DNA from: Devosia ginsengisoli
GTDB lineage: Bacteria; Pseudomonadota; Alphaproteobacteria; Rhizobiales; Devosiaceae
Assembly (NCBI RefSeq): GCF_024707105.1
Contig: NZ_JANQAJ010000012.1
Coordinates: 1 to 64,000 of the forward strand
Direction: 5' to 3'
Length of the DNA: 64,000 nt
Shown: piece after piece, positions 35,770 to 45,735 of the stretch
How the letters are laid out: every line of letters begins with the position of its first letter
Numbering within the stretch: the stretch's first letter is position 1
Program-made: the position numbers and the translations under genes
Notes under the pieces: model-generated
Database searches by the model: none
The model's input: the letters and a program-made list of their open reading frames with translations, nothing else
Told to the model about the DNA's origin: nothing

Positions 35770-36981
35770 ATGACCACCCCTTGGCTCTCCATTGTCGGCA
35801 TTGGCGAAGATGGCCTCCCCGGCCTCGGCACCGCCGCCAGGGCCGCTATCTCCGATGCCGAGGTGGTCTTCGGCGGCTCCCGCCATCTCGCCCTCGCCGC
35901 GTCAGCCATATCAGGCGAAGCCCGGCCCTGGCTCCCGCCCTTCTCCGCCTCCATCGACGCCATCATCACCTTGCGCGGCCGCAAGGTCTGTGTCCTCGCC
36001 TCGGGCGATCCGTTCCATCACGGCGTCGGCGCCACCCTCGCCCGCCATATCGACGCCAGCCAGATGCGGGTCTTCCCGCATCCCTCATCCTTCAGCCTCG
36101 CCGCCGCCCGCCTCGGCTGGCCGCTGCAGGACGTGCTCGCCCTCTCGCTGCATGGCCGCCCGCTCGATCTCATCCGCCCGCATCTCCATCCCGGCGCCCG
36201 CATCCTCGCCCTGACCTCGGACGAACACGGCCCCGCCGCGCTGGCGAAACTGCTCAGCGAAGCCGGTTTCGGCATTTCCATCGTCACGGTTCTGGAAGCC
36301 CTCGGCGGTCCAAACGAAACCGTGCGCTCCCACGTCGCCATGAATTTCGCCCTAACCGATATCAACCCGCTCAATATCTGCGCCATCAGCGTCGTCGCCC
36401 TGCCCGGCGCCCGCATCCTGCCGCTGACGCCCGGCCTTGATGACGCCCTGTTCGAGCATGACGGCCAGATCACCAAGCGCGAAATCCGCGCCCTCACGAT
36501 CGCGGCCCTCGCCCCGCGGCGCGGCGAGCTGCTCTGGGATATCGGCGCCGGCTCGGGCTCCATCGCCATCGAGTGGATGCTGGCCGATCCGAGCCTTTCC
36601 GCCATTGCCGTGGAGGCCGATCCCGAACGCGCCGCCCGCATTTCCCGCAATGCCAGCGCCTTCGGCGTCCCCGCCCTCAAACTGGTCATCGGCACCGCGC
36701 CCGCGGCCCTCGAAAATCTCGAACCGCCCCACGCCATCTTCATCGGCGGCGGCGGCTCCGATCCCGGCATGCTCGACGCCGCCATCGCCGCCCTCCGCCC
36801 CGGCGGGCGTCTGGTCGCCAATGCCGTGACGCTGGAAATGGAAGCCCTGCTCCTGGCTCGTCACGCCGAGCAGGGCGGCAATCTCACCCGGTTCTCGGTC
36901 GAACGCGCCGACGCCATCGGCGGCATGGCCGGCTGGAAGCCGGCGCGGTCGATCGTGCAATGGGTGTGGGTGAAGCCATGA
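35770..36981 (+). CDS. cobL: Precorrin-6Y C5,15-methyltransferase (decarboxylating)
   Basis: Two-domain methyltransferase of 403 aa. The N-terminal tetrapyrrole methylase domain has WLSIVGIGEDGLPGLG and VLASGDPFHHGVGATL. The C-terminal SAM methyltransferase/decarboxylase domain has LLWDIGAGSGSIAIEWM near residue 255. It methylates C5 and C15 and removes the C12 acetate carboxyl to give precorrin-8x. The start at ATG 35770 (MTTPWLS) was chosen because the frame upstream passes through cobJ and repeat DNA. Confidence 0.94.
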   Translation: MTTPWLSIVGIGEDGLPGLGTAARAAISDAEVVFGGSRHLALAASAISGEARPWLPPFSASIDAIITLRGRKVCVLASGDPFHHGVGATLARHIDASQMRVFPHPSSFSLAAARLGWPLQDVLALSLHGRPLDLIRPHLHPGARILALTSDEHGPAALAKLLSEAGFGISIVTVLEALGGPNETVRSHVAMNFALTDINPLNICAISVVALPGARILPLTPGLDDALFEHDGQITKREIRALTIAALAPRRGELLWDIGAGSGSIAIEWMLADPSLSAIAVEADPERAARISRNASAFGVPALKLVIGTAPAALENLEPPHAIFIGGGGSDPGMLDAAIAALRPGGRLVANAVTLEMEALLLARHAEQGGNLTRFSVERADAIGGMAGWKPARSIVQWVWVKP

Positions 36982-36990
36982 GAAAAAGAG

Positions 36991-37131
36991 CCCCCTCATC
37001 CGCCCCTTCGGGGCACCTTCTCCCACAGGGGGAGAAGGGAAACCCGGTATTCGCACCAAACGCGGAGCCACCCCTCGCCCCTCGTGGGAGAGGGTGGTTT
37101 TCCGCGTTCAGCGGAAAACCGGGTGAGGGGG
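36991..37131. repeat. Family A repeat between cobL and cobM
   Basis: CCCCCTCATCCGCCCCTTCG to GGTGAGGGGG. The right half carries a variant inner palindrome, TTTTCCGC-GTTCA-GCGGAAAA, like the variant at 7081. It separates two genes of one apparent operon. Confidence 0.85.
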
Positions 37132-37159
37132 TTTCTCCGCTTGCGCTGAGCTTCATGCC

Positions 37160-37918
37160 ATGACCATCCATTTCATCGGCGCCGGCCCCGGCGCGGCCGA
37201 TCTCATCACCGTGCGCGGCATGAAGCTGCTGCAAGCCTGCCCCGTCTGCCTCTATGCCGGCTCCATCGTGCCGCCGGACATGCTGGCCTGGTGCGGGCCC
37301 GATACCCGCCTCGTCGACACCGCCCCGATGTCGCTGGACGAGATCGAAGCCGAATATGTCCGCGCCCACGCGGCGGGGCAGGATGTTGCCCGCCTCCATT
37401 CCGGCGACCTCTCCGTCTGGAGCGCCGTAGCCGAACAGATGCGCCGGCTCGACCGCCTCGGCATCCCCTATACGCTCACCCCAGGCGTCCCCGCCTTCGC
37501 CGCCGCCGCTGCCGCGCTCGGCCGCGAGCTCACCATTCCCGCCGCCGCGCAGAGCCTTGTGCTCACCCGCGTTTCCGGCCGCGCCTCGCCCATGCCATCA
37601 GGCGAAACCCTCGCGGCCTTCGGCGCTACCGGCGCGACTTTGGCGATCCACCTCGCCATCCACGCCCTCGACCGCGTCGTGGCCGAGCTGACCCCGCTCT
37701 ATGGCAAGGACTGCCCTGTCGCCGTGGTCTTCCACGCCTCCTGGCCCGACGAGAAGATCATTCGCGGCACCTTGGCCGATATCGAAGCGCGCTTCGCCGC
37801 CGACCCGGTGGAGCGCACCGCCATCATCTTCGTCGGCAAGGGCTTGGGTGAAGCCGATTTCCGTGAAAGCTCGCTCTACGATCCGGACTACCAGCGGCGG
37901 TTCAGGGACCGGAAATAG
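37160..37918 (+). CDS. cobM: Precorrin-4 C11-methyltransferase
   Basis: 252 aa: [20 protein letters not shown] start, [16 protein letters not shown] and [16 protein letters not shown]. It methylates C11 of precorrin-4 to give precorrin-5, the substrate of CobF. It is the last cob gene before the convergent phn genes. Confidence 0.94.
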   Translation: MTIHFIGAGPGAADLITVRGMKLLQACPVCLYAGSIVPPDMLAWCGPDTRLVDTAPMSLDEIEAEYVRAHAAGQDVARLHSGDLSVWSAVAEQMRRLDRLGIPYTLTPGVPAFAAAAAALGRELTIPAAAQSLVLTRVSGRASPMPSGETLAAFGATGATLAIHLAIHALDRVVAELTPLYGKDCPVAVVFHASWPDEKIIRGTLADIEARFAADPVERTAIIFVGKGLGEADFRESSLYDPDYQRRFRDRK

Positions 37919-37972
37919 GTCCAAGCGCGGCGCGATCTTTCAGCTTCGCCCGCCGGTCATGGCCTCGCCGGC

Positions 37973-39292
37973 TTAATGTGCCGCCGGCCCGATCAGTCGC
38001 GAGCGGATCGCGTTCGATACATTGTCGAACAGGAACACCACGCCCAGAATCAGCAGCACCATATAGGCCACCTTGTCCCAGTCCGAATTGGTGCCCATGG
38101 CTTCGAGCAGCTTGAGCCCGATGCCCCCGGCGCCCACCGCGCCAATAATGGTGGCCGAGCGCGTATTGCTCTCCCAGAAATACAGCGACTGGGAAATGAA
38201 TACCGGCAGCACCTGTGGCACCACGCCGAAGCGGTTGACCGAAGCCGGGCTCGCGCCGACCGATTTCACGCCTTCGCGCTGCTTGTCATCCACATTTTCC
38301 AGCGCCTCGGCATAGACCTTGCCCAGCGCCCCGGTATCGGTGAAGAAGATCGCCGCAATGCCGGGAATAGGCCCCGGCCCGAAGCCGCGGGTGAAGAACA
38401 AGGCCCAGATCAGCATGTCGATGGAGCGCAGGAAATCGAAGCCGCGCTTCATCAGCCAGTTGGCCGCCCGGTTCGGGGTGATGGTCCGCGCCGCGACGAA
38501 GGCCAGCGGGAAGGCGACCAGCGTGGCGAACAGCGTGCCGACAAAGGCCATGACCAGCGTCTGCATCAGTTTGGCGAGGATATCGGCATGCTGCCAGGCC
38601 CGGTTGCCCAGCCATTCGCTCAACACCTGCTGGCCGTGGCCGGTAAAGATCAGCCCGACAGTATCGAACAGGTCATTGCCCCAGAGCGGCGAGCGCGGAT
38701 CGTAGAGGAAGTTGGCCCAGCCCAGGAACCGGCGCTGCACCGCCACCTGGTTGTCGCGGATTTCCGCCTGCCCGGCAAAGCCGTAATGCACCACCACCTT
38801 CCTGCCATCCTGCTCAATGGCAGCAGGTGCGCCCTCCGGGGCAAAGGCGCCGTCATCGGTAATGGTCACCGGCCAGGGCGCGCCATCGACATAGACATCC
38901 ACCTGGCTGGTGGTGATGTCCAGCCGGTCATCGTCGCTGCCGAAAGTGGCGGTCATGCTGCCGTCGTCATGCGGGGTCAGCCAGTCGATATCCGCACCTT
39001 CGGCATATTGCCCGCGGCTCGACCATTGCGGCACCACCGCGCCATCCTCGAAGCGCAGCCGCGGCTGCGCCCGCCAGCTATACCAGTCCTGGATATAGAT
39101 GCCGGCGCGGTCCCACTTGCCGTTCTGCAGAGCCGGCCCGACGCTGAAGAAGAACCAGCAGAACACCAGATAGAGCAGCGTCAGCCCGATGCCGACCAGC
39201 AGCCCCCAGCGGCGCATGAAACTCTGGCGGAAGACTTCAGGATATTTCTTTTCGAGCCGGCTGCGCTCGGCGAGGCTGATCGCGGTCATCAT
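37973..39292 (-). CDS. phnE2: Phosphonate/phosphate ABC transporter permease with large extra domain
   Basis: Permease of 439 aa, longer than the usual roughly 260-300. Helix 1 is near residues 30-50 (WGLLVGIGLTLLYLVFCWFF). A roughly 170-residue soluble, presumably periplasmic segment follows (about 55-220). The ordinary PhnE core carries the EAA-like loop (EALENVDDKQREGVKSVGAS) and GAVGAGGIGLKLLEAMG. This build resembles PhoT of the rhizobial phoCDET phosphate/phosphonate transporter. Its start overlaps the phnE1 stop (ATGATGA). Confidence 0.9.
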   Translation of the reverse strand: MMTAISLAERSRLEKKYPEVFRQSFMRRWGLLVGIGLTLLYLVFCWFFFSVGPALQNGKWDRAGIYIQDWYSWRAQPRLRFEDGAVVPQWSSRGQYAEGADIDWLTPHDDGSMTATFGSDDDRLDITTSQVDVYVDGAPWPVTITDDGAFAPEGAPAAIEQDGRKVVVHYGFAGQAEIRDNQVAVQRRFLGWANFLYDPRSPLWGNDLFDTVGLIFTGHGQQVLSEWLGNRAWQHADILAKLMQTLVMAFVGTLFATLVAFPLAFVAARTITPNRAANWLMKRGFDFLRSIDMLIWALFFTRGFGPGPIPGIAAIFFTDTGALGKVYAEALENVDDKQREGVKSVGASPASVNRFGVVPQVLPVFISQSLYFWESNTRSATIIGAVGAGGIGLKLLEAMGTNSDWDKVAYMVLLILGVVFLFDNVSNAIRSRLIGPAAH

Positions 39293-40248
39293 GCGGCTCC
39301 CCGGCCCAGTTCGAACGATTGGTTGCCCACCAGCCGGCGCCGCAGCCAGCCCGAGAACTGGTCGATGCAGACGATGGTCACCAGCAGCAGGATGACGATG
39401 GCATAGGTCTTGGCGGCATGGTCGCGGCCGATGGAGAGGCGGAACACCTCGCCGATACCGCCGCCGCCCACCGCGCCGATAATGGTCGAGGCGCGCACAT
39501 TGATCTCGGCCCGCAGCAAGGTGTAGCTGACGAAATTGGGCAGCACTTGCGGCACGATGGCGAAGCGCACCCGCTCCAGCCAGGTCGCCCCCACCGAGCG
39601 CAGCCCTTCCTCGGGCTTCATGTCGGCATTCTCGACCACTTCGAAGAACAGCTTGCCCAGCGCGCCGATCGTATGCAGCGACACCGCCGCGATGGCCGCG
39701 ATCGGCCCGATGGACAGCACCGCCGTCAGCAGGCCGGCAATGACGATTTCAGGAAAGGCGCGCAGCACTTCCATGATGCGCCGCACGATCCAGCGCACCG
39801 CGCCCGCGCCAACCAGGTTGGTGGCCGCGAAGAAGCACAGGCAGAAGGCGATCGAGCCGCCGATAATGGTCGAGACCACTGCGATATTGACCGTGATGAT
39901 GAGCTGGTAGACGAAATTGGGAATGTAGAGGCTCTCGGTCAGGTAGTGCCGGTCCGAGGTGTAGTCATATTTGAGCGAGCCGTCGTAATAGGGCGACTCG
40001 ATATCGAACATGGCCCGGAAGATTTCGAGCGGGTCGTTCGGCACGAAATTCTTGAGGAAATCAAAGAGATAGGGGATGCGGTCGAAGAACTTTCCCGAGT
40101 TCGCCGCGTTGGCGTAATTCATCGCCGCAAACAGGGCCACCAGCACCAGCAGCACCCCGATCACCGAATAGACCCGCCGCGTCAGCACCTGGCTGCGATA
40201 GTGCCGCAACAGGGTTTCGCTGGCGGGGGAGAGCGGGACATCGGTCAT
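39289..40248 (-). CDS. phnE1: Phosphonate/phosphate ABC transporter permease
   Basis: Permease of 319 aa with an N-terminal helix (VYSVIGVLLVLVALFAAMNY), a soluble loop and a five-helix core. The core has the loop VVENADMKPEEGLRSVGATW and GAVGGGGIGEVFRLSIG. It starts at the ATG at 40248 (MTDVPLS); a TTG 18 bp upstream is possible. It forms the membrane channel with PhnE2 and is energised by PhnC. Confidence 0.9.
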   Translation of the reverse strand: MTDVPLSPASETLLRHYRSQVLTRRVYSVIGVLLVLVALFAAMNYANAANSGKFFDRIPYLFDFLKNFVPNDPLEIFRAMFDIESPYYDGSLKYDYTSDRHYLTESLYIPNFVYQLIITVNIAVVSTIIGGSIAFCLCFFAATNLVGAGAVRWIVRRIMEVLRAFPEIVIAGLLTAVLSIGPIAAIAAVSLHTIGALGKLFFEVVENADMKPEEGLRSVGATWLERVRFAIVPQVLPNFVSYTLLRAEINVRASTIIGAVGGGGIGEVFRLSIGRDHAAKTYAIVILLLVTIVCIDQFSGWLRRRLVGNQSFELGRGAA

Positions 40249-40271
40249 GGGGCACCGGACTTTCAAAAATG

Positions 40272-40380
40272 CACGGTGTCATTCCGGCGAAGGCCGGAAT
40301 CCATCCTGAGATGCCTCCACGCGCAGGAGGCGTTGATCGACCTCAGGATGGACCCCGGCCTTCGCCGGGGTGACACCGTG
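40272..40380. repeat. Family E palindromic repeat between phnD and phnE1
   Basis: CACGGTGTCATTCCGGCGAA pairs with TTCGCCGGGGTGACACCGTG. An inner pair is CATCCTGAG / CTCAGGATG, with GCCTCCACGC / GCAGGAGGC near the centre. Single copy in the window. It lies after the binding-protein gene and before the permeases. Confidence 0.85.
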
Positions 40381-40399
40381 CTTGTTGGACGTTCTGGCC

Positions 40400-41308
40400 T
40401 CAGCCGCCGATCACCGACTTACGGGCGTCGATGATGGTCTGGTAGAACTGCTGGTCGGCCGGGGCAAAATCCACATAGCCGCCGCCGGTAAAGCTGTCGA
40501 AGCAGTCGAAATCGGCTGCCGGCAGGCCCACGAAATAGGCGCGGACCTTTTCCTTCATCTCGTCGCTGAGATTGTTGGAGACCATCAGCGGGCCGTTCGG
40601 GATGATCGGGGACTGCCAGACTTCCACCAGGTCGTCCATGTCGAGCATGCCCTTGTCGACCATGATGCGCAGGTTGCCGGTGGTGTAGCCTTCGCTCCAG
40701 TTGCCCTGGCCCGAGCCGAAAGTGGTGCCCACGTCCCAGGTGCCGTCGAGCACGCCGAGAACCAGGTTTTCATGGCCGCCGCCAAAGCCGGTTTCGCTGT
40801 AGAATTCGGCGATCGGCATGCCCAGGTCGGTCGGCAGCGACACGTTCGGCACCAGGTAGCCCGAGGTCGAATCCGGGTCGGCGAAGCCGAGCTTCTTGCC
40901 CTTGGTCGAGGCGAGGTCCGTGATGCCGCTATCGGCGCGGGCGACCATGATCGACACATAACCGGTCGAGCCGTCCTGCTGCTTGGTGGTCAGGATCGGG
41001 TCGACGGCTTCCGGGTCGCTGAGATAGATCGAGGCATAGGACGAGGCGCCCATGATGGCGATGTCGATCGTGCCGCCGAGTAGGCCCTGGATGACGCCGT
41101 TATAGTCCGGCGAGGGGAAGAACTGCACTTCGGCAACGCCGGTGGCGGCCTTGAGGCTGTCGACGACGCATTCGGAACGGCGGAGCTGGTCGCTCTCGTT
41201 CTCGCCGCCATCGAGGCCGATGCGCAGGACATTGACGTCCTGGGCGAAGGCTGCGGTGGACATGGTCAGGGCCACGGAGGCCAGCAGGATCGTGCGGATC
41301 GCGGTCAT
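40400..41308 (-). CDS. phnD: Phosphonate/phosphate ABC transporter substrate-binding protein
   Basis: Periplasmic binding protein of 302 aa from the ATG at 41308. Signal peptide MTAIRTILLASVALTMSTAAF ends near AFAQ. The mature part shows the PhnD pattern LRIGLDGGENESDQLRR, IMGASSYASIYLSDP and ADPDSTSGYLVPN (ligand-site Ser/Thr). The hairpin GCCCGG-AAA-CCGGGC (41344-41358) lies between phnC and phnD. Confidence 0.92.
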   Translation of the reverse strand: MTAIRTILLASVALTMSTAAFAQDVNVLRIGLDGGENESDQLRRSECVVDSLKAATGVAEVQFFPSPDYNGVIQGLLGGTIDIAIMGASSYASIYLSDPEAVDPILTTKQQDGSTGYVSIMVARADSGITDLASTKGKKLGFADPDSTSGYLVPNVSLPTDLGMPIAEFYSETGFGGGHENLVLGVLDGTWDVGTTFGSGQGNWSEGYTTGNLRIMVDKGMLDMDDLVEVWQSPIIPNGPLMVSNNLSDEMKEKVRAYFVGLPAADFDCFDSFTGGGYVDFAPADQQFYQTIIDARKSVIGG

Positions 41309-41375
41309 GGATATCTTCCTTTGGTGACGCGGGTTTGTCTTCAGCCCGGAAACCGGGCCGCGGAACTTCGGTAAA

Positions 41376-42209
<834 letters not shown>

Positions 42210-42275
42210 CAGGGTCGCCCGCCGTTGAACTGCGGCAGACCTAGGGCGGGCACGTGAAGCTGGGATAACGATTGA

Positions 42276-42293
42276 ATGACGGTTCGGTGACTA
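42276..42293 (-). promoter_or_regulatory. Pho box upstream of phnC
   Basis: On the minus strand TAGTCAC-CGAA-CCGTCAT is two CTGTCAT-like heptamers with 4-bp spacing, the PhoB binding pattern. It is placed correctly to drive phnCDE1E2. Confidence 0.7.
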
Positions 42294-42332
42294 TGCACCG
42301 GGCAGGTGTGGTGGGGTGTCGCGGCATCGGAG

Positions 42333-42448
42333 TACCCCCTCCCAACCTCCCCTGATAGGGGGAGGAGCCGCCCGGCGGCCGTGGCAATATCGTGCCGGAA
42401 ACTCGATGGGATTCCTTCCCCCTATCAGGGGGAGGCTAGGAGGGGGTA
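42333..42448. repeat. Family B palindromic repeat
   Basis: TACCCCCTCCCAACCTCCCC to GGAGGCTAGGAGGGGGTA, with inner TGATAGGGGGAGGA / TTCCCCCTATCA. It separates the hexapeptide transferase gene from the phnC promoter. Confidence 0.87.
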
Positions 42449-42461
42449 TCCCACCAAAAAA

Positions 42462-43076
42462 CTATCCCGCATACTTCTCCAGAAACCCCTCCACCCCCAG
42501 CTTGCGAAAATCCGGCAGCGCCGCATGCAGCTTCTCGTGGCTCCAGTCCCACCACTTCATCACATCCAGCCGCCCCGCCACATCGTCGCTGAACCGCTGC
42601 CTGATCACTCGCGCCGGCACGCCCACGGCAATGGCGAAATCCGCCACATCCTTCGTCACCACGGCATTGGACCCGATGATCGCCCCATTGCCGATGCGCA
42701 CGCCCGGCATCACCACCGCGCCATGCCCGATCCAGGTATCGTGCCCGATACTGATCCCCTGCCCCGCCCGCCAGTCGAAGAACTCGGCATCATCAGCCTC
42801 ACCCTCGAAATACCAGCTCGAGCGATAGGTGAAGTGGTGCAGTGACGCCCGCTCCATCGGGTGCATCGAGGCATAAATCCGCACATGGCTGGCAATATTG
42901 GCGAACTTGCCGATCTCGGCATAGGCGATCTGCGTATTCTCGACGCAATAGGAATAGTCGCCCAGCGTCGAGCGCGACACATGGCTGCCCGCGCCCACCT
43001 CGGTATAGCGCCCCAGCGTCGAGCCCGTCACCTGCGCCGTGGGATGCACATAGGGCTTCTCACCAAGCCGGGTCAT
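42462..43076 (-). CDS. Phosphonate-metabolism hexapeptide-repeat transferase
   Basis: 204 aa. A left-handed beta-helix acyltransferase of the group found in phn clusters: [40 protein letters not shown] and the C-terminal [20 protein letters not shown]. The role in C-P lyase loci is not established; acetylation of a substrate is inferred from the fold. It overlaps phnL by 4 bp and ends the phnG-L operon. No phnO (GNAT acetyltransferase) is present. Confidence 0.85.
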   Translation of the reverse strand: MTRLGEKPYVHPTAQVTGSTLGRYTEVGAGSHVSRSTLGDYSYCVENTQIAYAEIGKFANIASHVRIYASMHPMERASLHHFTYRSSWYFEGEADDAEFFDWRAGQGISIGHDTWIGHGAVVMPGVRIGNGAIIGSNAVVTKDVADFAIAVGVPARVIRQRFSDDVAGRLDVMKWWDWSHEKLHAALPDFRKLGVEGFLEKYAG

Positions 43077-43775
43077 GCCGCCACCTTCGGCGCGAACGCC
43101 GTCACATCGACAATGCGATCCGCCACCTGCACCCGCACATCCTCGTCATGGAAAATGCCCAGCAGGGCGACACCATCAGCCTTCTTCTCCGCGATCATCG
43201 CCACCACCACGGCCCGATTGGTCGCATCGAGCGAGGCCGTCGGCTCGTCCAGCAGCAGCACCGGATGGTCGGTGATGAAGCCGCGCGCGATATTCACACG
43301 CTGCTGCTCGCCGCCCGAAAATGTCGCCGGCGGTAGGCTCCACAGCCGCTCCGGCAGGTTGAGCCGCGCCAGCAGCTCTTTTGCGCGCTGGCCGGCTTCA
43401 TCCCGGTCCACCCCGCGGATCACCAGCGGCTCAGCCACCACGTCCAGCGCCGACACGCGCGGCACCGTGCGCAAAAACTGGCTGACATAGCCGATCGAGA
43501 TCCCGCCGCAGCGTCAGCACCGTGCGCGGATCGGCCGTAGCCAGATCCACCGCCTCGCCATGATGCCGGATGACGATCGCCCCGGCATCGACGCCGTAAT
43601 TGCCATAGACCATCTTGAGGATCGAGCTCTTGCCCGCCCCCGATGGCCCGCCCAGCACGACGCATTCGCCCGGCTGGACTTCGAAATTCACATTCTCCAC
43701 CACCGGCAGAACCACCCCATCGCGCAGATGCATGGTGAAGGTCTTGGCGAGGTTGCGGACGGATAGCGCGGTCAT
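43073..43775 (-). CDS. phnL: C-P lyase system ABC-type ATPase PhnL (frameshifted)
   Basis: About 233 aa after correction. Walker [18 protein letters not shown], then a break, then signature [18 protein letters not shown] and Walker [16 protein letters not shown]. The frame shifts near 43494-43503, between LTLRRDL and [14 protein letters not shown], where there is one extra base. PhnL is required for the ribose triphosphate transfer step and binds the core complex. It starts at the ATG at 43775 and overlaps the hexapeptide gene by 4 bp. Confidence 0.88.
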
Positions 43776-43805
43776 TGGATGGCTCCTGCAAGCTCAGGGA
43801 AAGAC

Positions 43806-43936
43806 CCCCTCATCCGCCCTTCGGGCACCTTCTCCCACGAGGGGAGAAGGGGACCTGGTGTTTGGGCCAGAGTGGAGTTCACCTTCTCCCCTCGTGGGAG
43901 AAGGTGGATCGCGCGCAGCGCGAGACGGATGAGGGG
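43806..43936. repeat. Family A repeat between phnK and phnL
   Basis: CCCCCTCATCCGCCCTTCGG to ACGGATGAGGGGG, inner CTTCTCCCACGAGGGGAGAA and its inverse. A long hairpin would form inside the phnGHIJKL mRNA. Confidence 0.88.
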
Positions 43937-43956
43937 GTGGGATGTCTCAGTCATCG

Positions 43957-44730
43957 CTAAACCTGCAAAATCGAAGAAACCAGGAGTTGCGTATAAGGCT
44001 CGCGCGGATCGTCCAGCACCCGATCCGTCAGTCCCGCCTCGATCACATGCCCGTCCTTCATAACCATCATGCGATGGCTCAGCAGCCGCGCCACGGCCAG
44101 GTCATGGGTCACGACGACAGCCGCCAGCCCCAGTTCCCCCACAAGGCCCCGCAGCAAATCGAGCAGCCGCGCCTGCACCGACACATCGAGCCCACCCGTC
44201 GGCTCGTCCATGAACACCAGCCGCGGCCCCGTCACCAGGTTCCGCGCGATCTGCAAGCGCTGCCGCATGCCGCCCGAAAAGGCTCGCGGCTGGTCGTCGA
44301 TACGATCCGCCGCGATCTCCACCCGCCCGAGCCAGTCCAGCGCCGTCTCGCGAATATGCCCATAATGCCGGTCGCCCACCGCCATCAGCCGCTCGCCCAC
44401 ATTGGCGCCGGCCGAGACCGTCATGCGTAGCCCATCGGCCGGATTCTGGTGCACGAAGCCCCAATCCGTCCGCACGAGAAACCGCCGCTCGGCCTCGCTC
44501 AATTCATAGATATTGCGCCATTCCCCGTCGCGCATGCGATAGAGCGTGCGCCCCGCACTCGGCTCCAGCGTGGCCGATAGGGAATTCAGCAAAGTGGTCT
44601 TGCCCGATCCCGATTCCCCCACAATGGCCAGCACTTCGCCCGGCCACAGATCAAAGCTCACATCGGCGCAGCCAAGGCGGGAGCCGTAATATTTAGTCAG
44701 GTTCTCGACGCGGAGAAGGGGTTCAGTCAT
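43957..44730 (-). CDS. phnK: C-P lyase system ABC-type ATPase PhnK
   Basis: 257 aa. Walker A GESGSGKTTLLNSL, signature FSGGMRQRLQIARN and Walker B LVFMDEPTGGLDVS. PhnK docks on the PhnGHIJ core and is needed for phosphonate breakdown in vivo. Repeats flank it on both sides within the operon. Confidence 0.93.
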   Translation of the reverse strand: MTEPLLRVENLTKYYGSRLGCADVSFDLWPGEVLAIVGESGSGKTTLLNSLSATLEPSAGRTLYRMRDGEWRNIYELSEAERRFLVRTDWGFVHQNPADGLRMTVSAGANVGERLMAVGDRHYGHIRETALDWLGRVEIAADRIDDQPRAFSGGMRQRLQIARNLVTGPRLVFMDEPTGGLDVSVQARLLDLLRGLVGELGLAAVVVTHDLAVARLLSHRMMVMKDGHVIEAGLTDRVLDDPREPYTQLLVSSILQV

Positions 44731-44746
44731 GGCAATGCTCCTTGAA

Positions 44747-44834
44747 AGACCTCATGGTGAGCTTGTCGAACCACGAGGTCGGGCACACCGATCCTGCCAC
44801 GACCTCGTCCTTCGACGGGCTCAGGATGAGGTCT
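44747..44834. repeat. Family D-related repeat between phnJ and phnK
   Basis: AGACCTCATGGTGAGCTTGT, then CGAACCACGAGGTCG, and an inverse half ACGACCTCGTCCTTCGACGG to CAGGATGAGGTCT. Outer arms AGACCTCAT / ATGAGGTCT are exact. Confidence 0.82.
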
Positions 44835-44853
44835 ACTGGGAAAGTCTCTCTGC

Positions 44854-45735
44854 TCATTCCGCCGCCTCCACCGCGTGCCCCGCCAGTGCTCCGCGATGCC
44901 CTTCGGCGCGGCGGCTTTCGCAATTGTCGGTGTCCGAACAGACATACATATGCCCGCCCCGATCATCCAAGATCACCTCATCCAGATAGACCTGCTCCGC
45001 CCCGCACAAAGCACAGGGTTCCTCGAAATGCTGGATGGCAAACGGATGATCCTCGAAGTCCAGGCTCACCACTTCGGTATGCGGCGGCACCGCATAAATC
45101 CGGTGCTCGCGCCCTGCCCCGAACAGTTGCAGCGCCTCGCTCATATGCATCTTGGGATTGTCGAATTTCGGCGTCGGCGACGGGTCCATCACGTACCGCC
45201 CCTCGACTTTCACGGGGTATGCATAGGTCGTGGCGATGCGCCCATGCCGGGCGATGTCCTCATAGAGCTTCACATGCATCAGCCCGTATTCTTCCAGCGC
45301 ATGCATCTTGCGCGTCTCGGTCTCGCGCGGTTCGAGGAACCGCAAAGGCTCGGGGATCGGCACCTGATAGACCAGGATCTGCCCCTGCCCCAGCACGCGT
45401 TCGGGAATGCGATGCCGCGTCTGGATGATGGTGGCCTCGCCCGTATGCGTGGTCGTTTGCACCTGCGCCACCTTGGCGAAGAAGGCACGGATCGATACCG
45501 CATTGGTCGTATCATCCGCCCCCTGGTCGATGACCTTGAGCACATCTGATGGACCGATGATCGACGCCGTCACCTGCACCCCGCCGGTGCCCCAGCCATA
45601 GGGCATAGGCATTTCGCGGCTGGAGAACGGCACCTGATAGCCCGGAATGGCGATGGCCTTGAGAATGGCCCGCCGGATCATCCTTTTGGTCTGCTCGTCG
45701 AGATAGGCAAAATTGTATTGGGCGGTGGTGGTCAT
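44854..45735 (-). CDS. phnJ: Carbon-phosphorus lyase PhnJ
   Basis: Radical-SAM enzyme of 293 aa that breaks the C-P bond of alpha-D-ribose 1-methylphosphonate 5-phosphate, releasing methane (for methylphosphonate) and a cyclic phosphate. The cluster cysteines CALCGAE and CSDTDNC near the C-terminus match the PhnJ pattern, and the glycine-rich PMPYGWGTGGVQV holds the radical glycine region. It overlaps phnI by 4 bp. Confidence 0.96.
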   Translation of the reverse strand: MTTTAQYNFAYLDEQTKRMIRRAILKAIAIPGYQVPFSSREMPMPYGWGTGGVQVTASIIGPSDVLKVIDQGADDTTNAVSIRAFFAKVAQVQTTTHTGEATIIQTRHRIPERVLGQGQILVYQVPIPEPLRFLEPRETETRKMHALEEYGLMHVKLYEDIARHGRIATTYAYPVKVEGRYVMDPSPTPKFDNPKMHMSEALQLFGAGREHRIYAVPPHTEVVSLDFEDHPFAIQHFEEPCALCGAEQVYLDEVILDDRGGHMYVCSDTDNCESRRAEGHRGALAGHAVEAAE

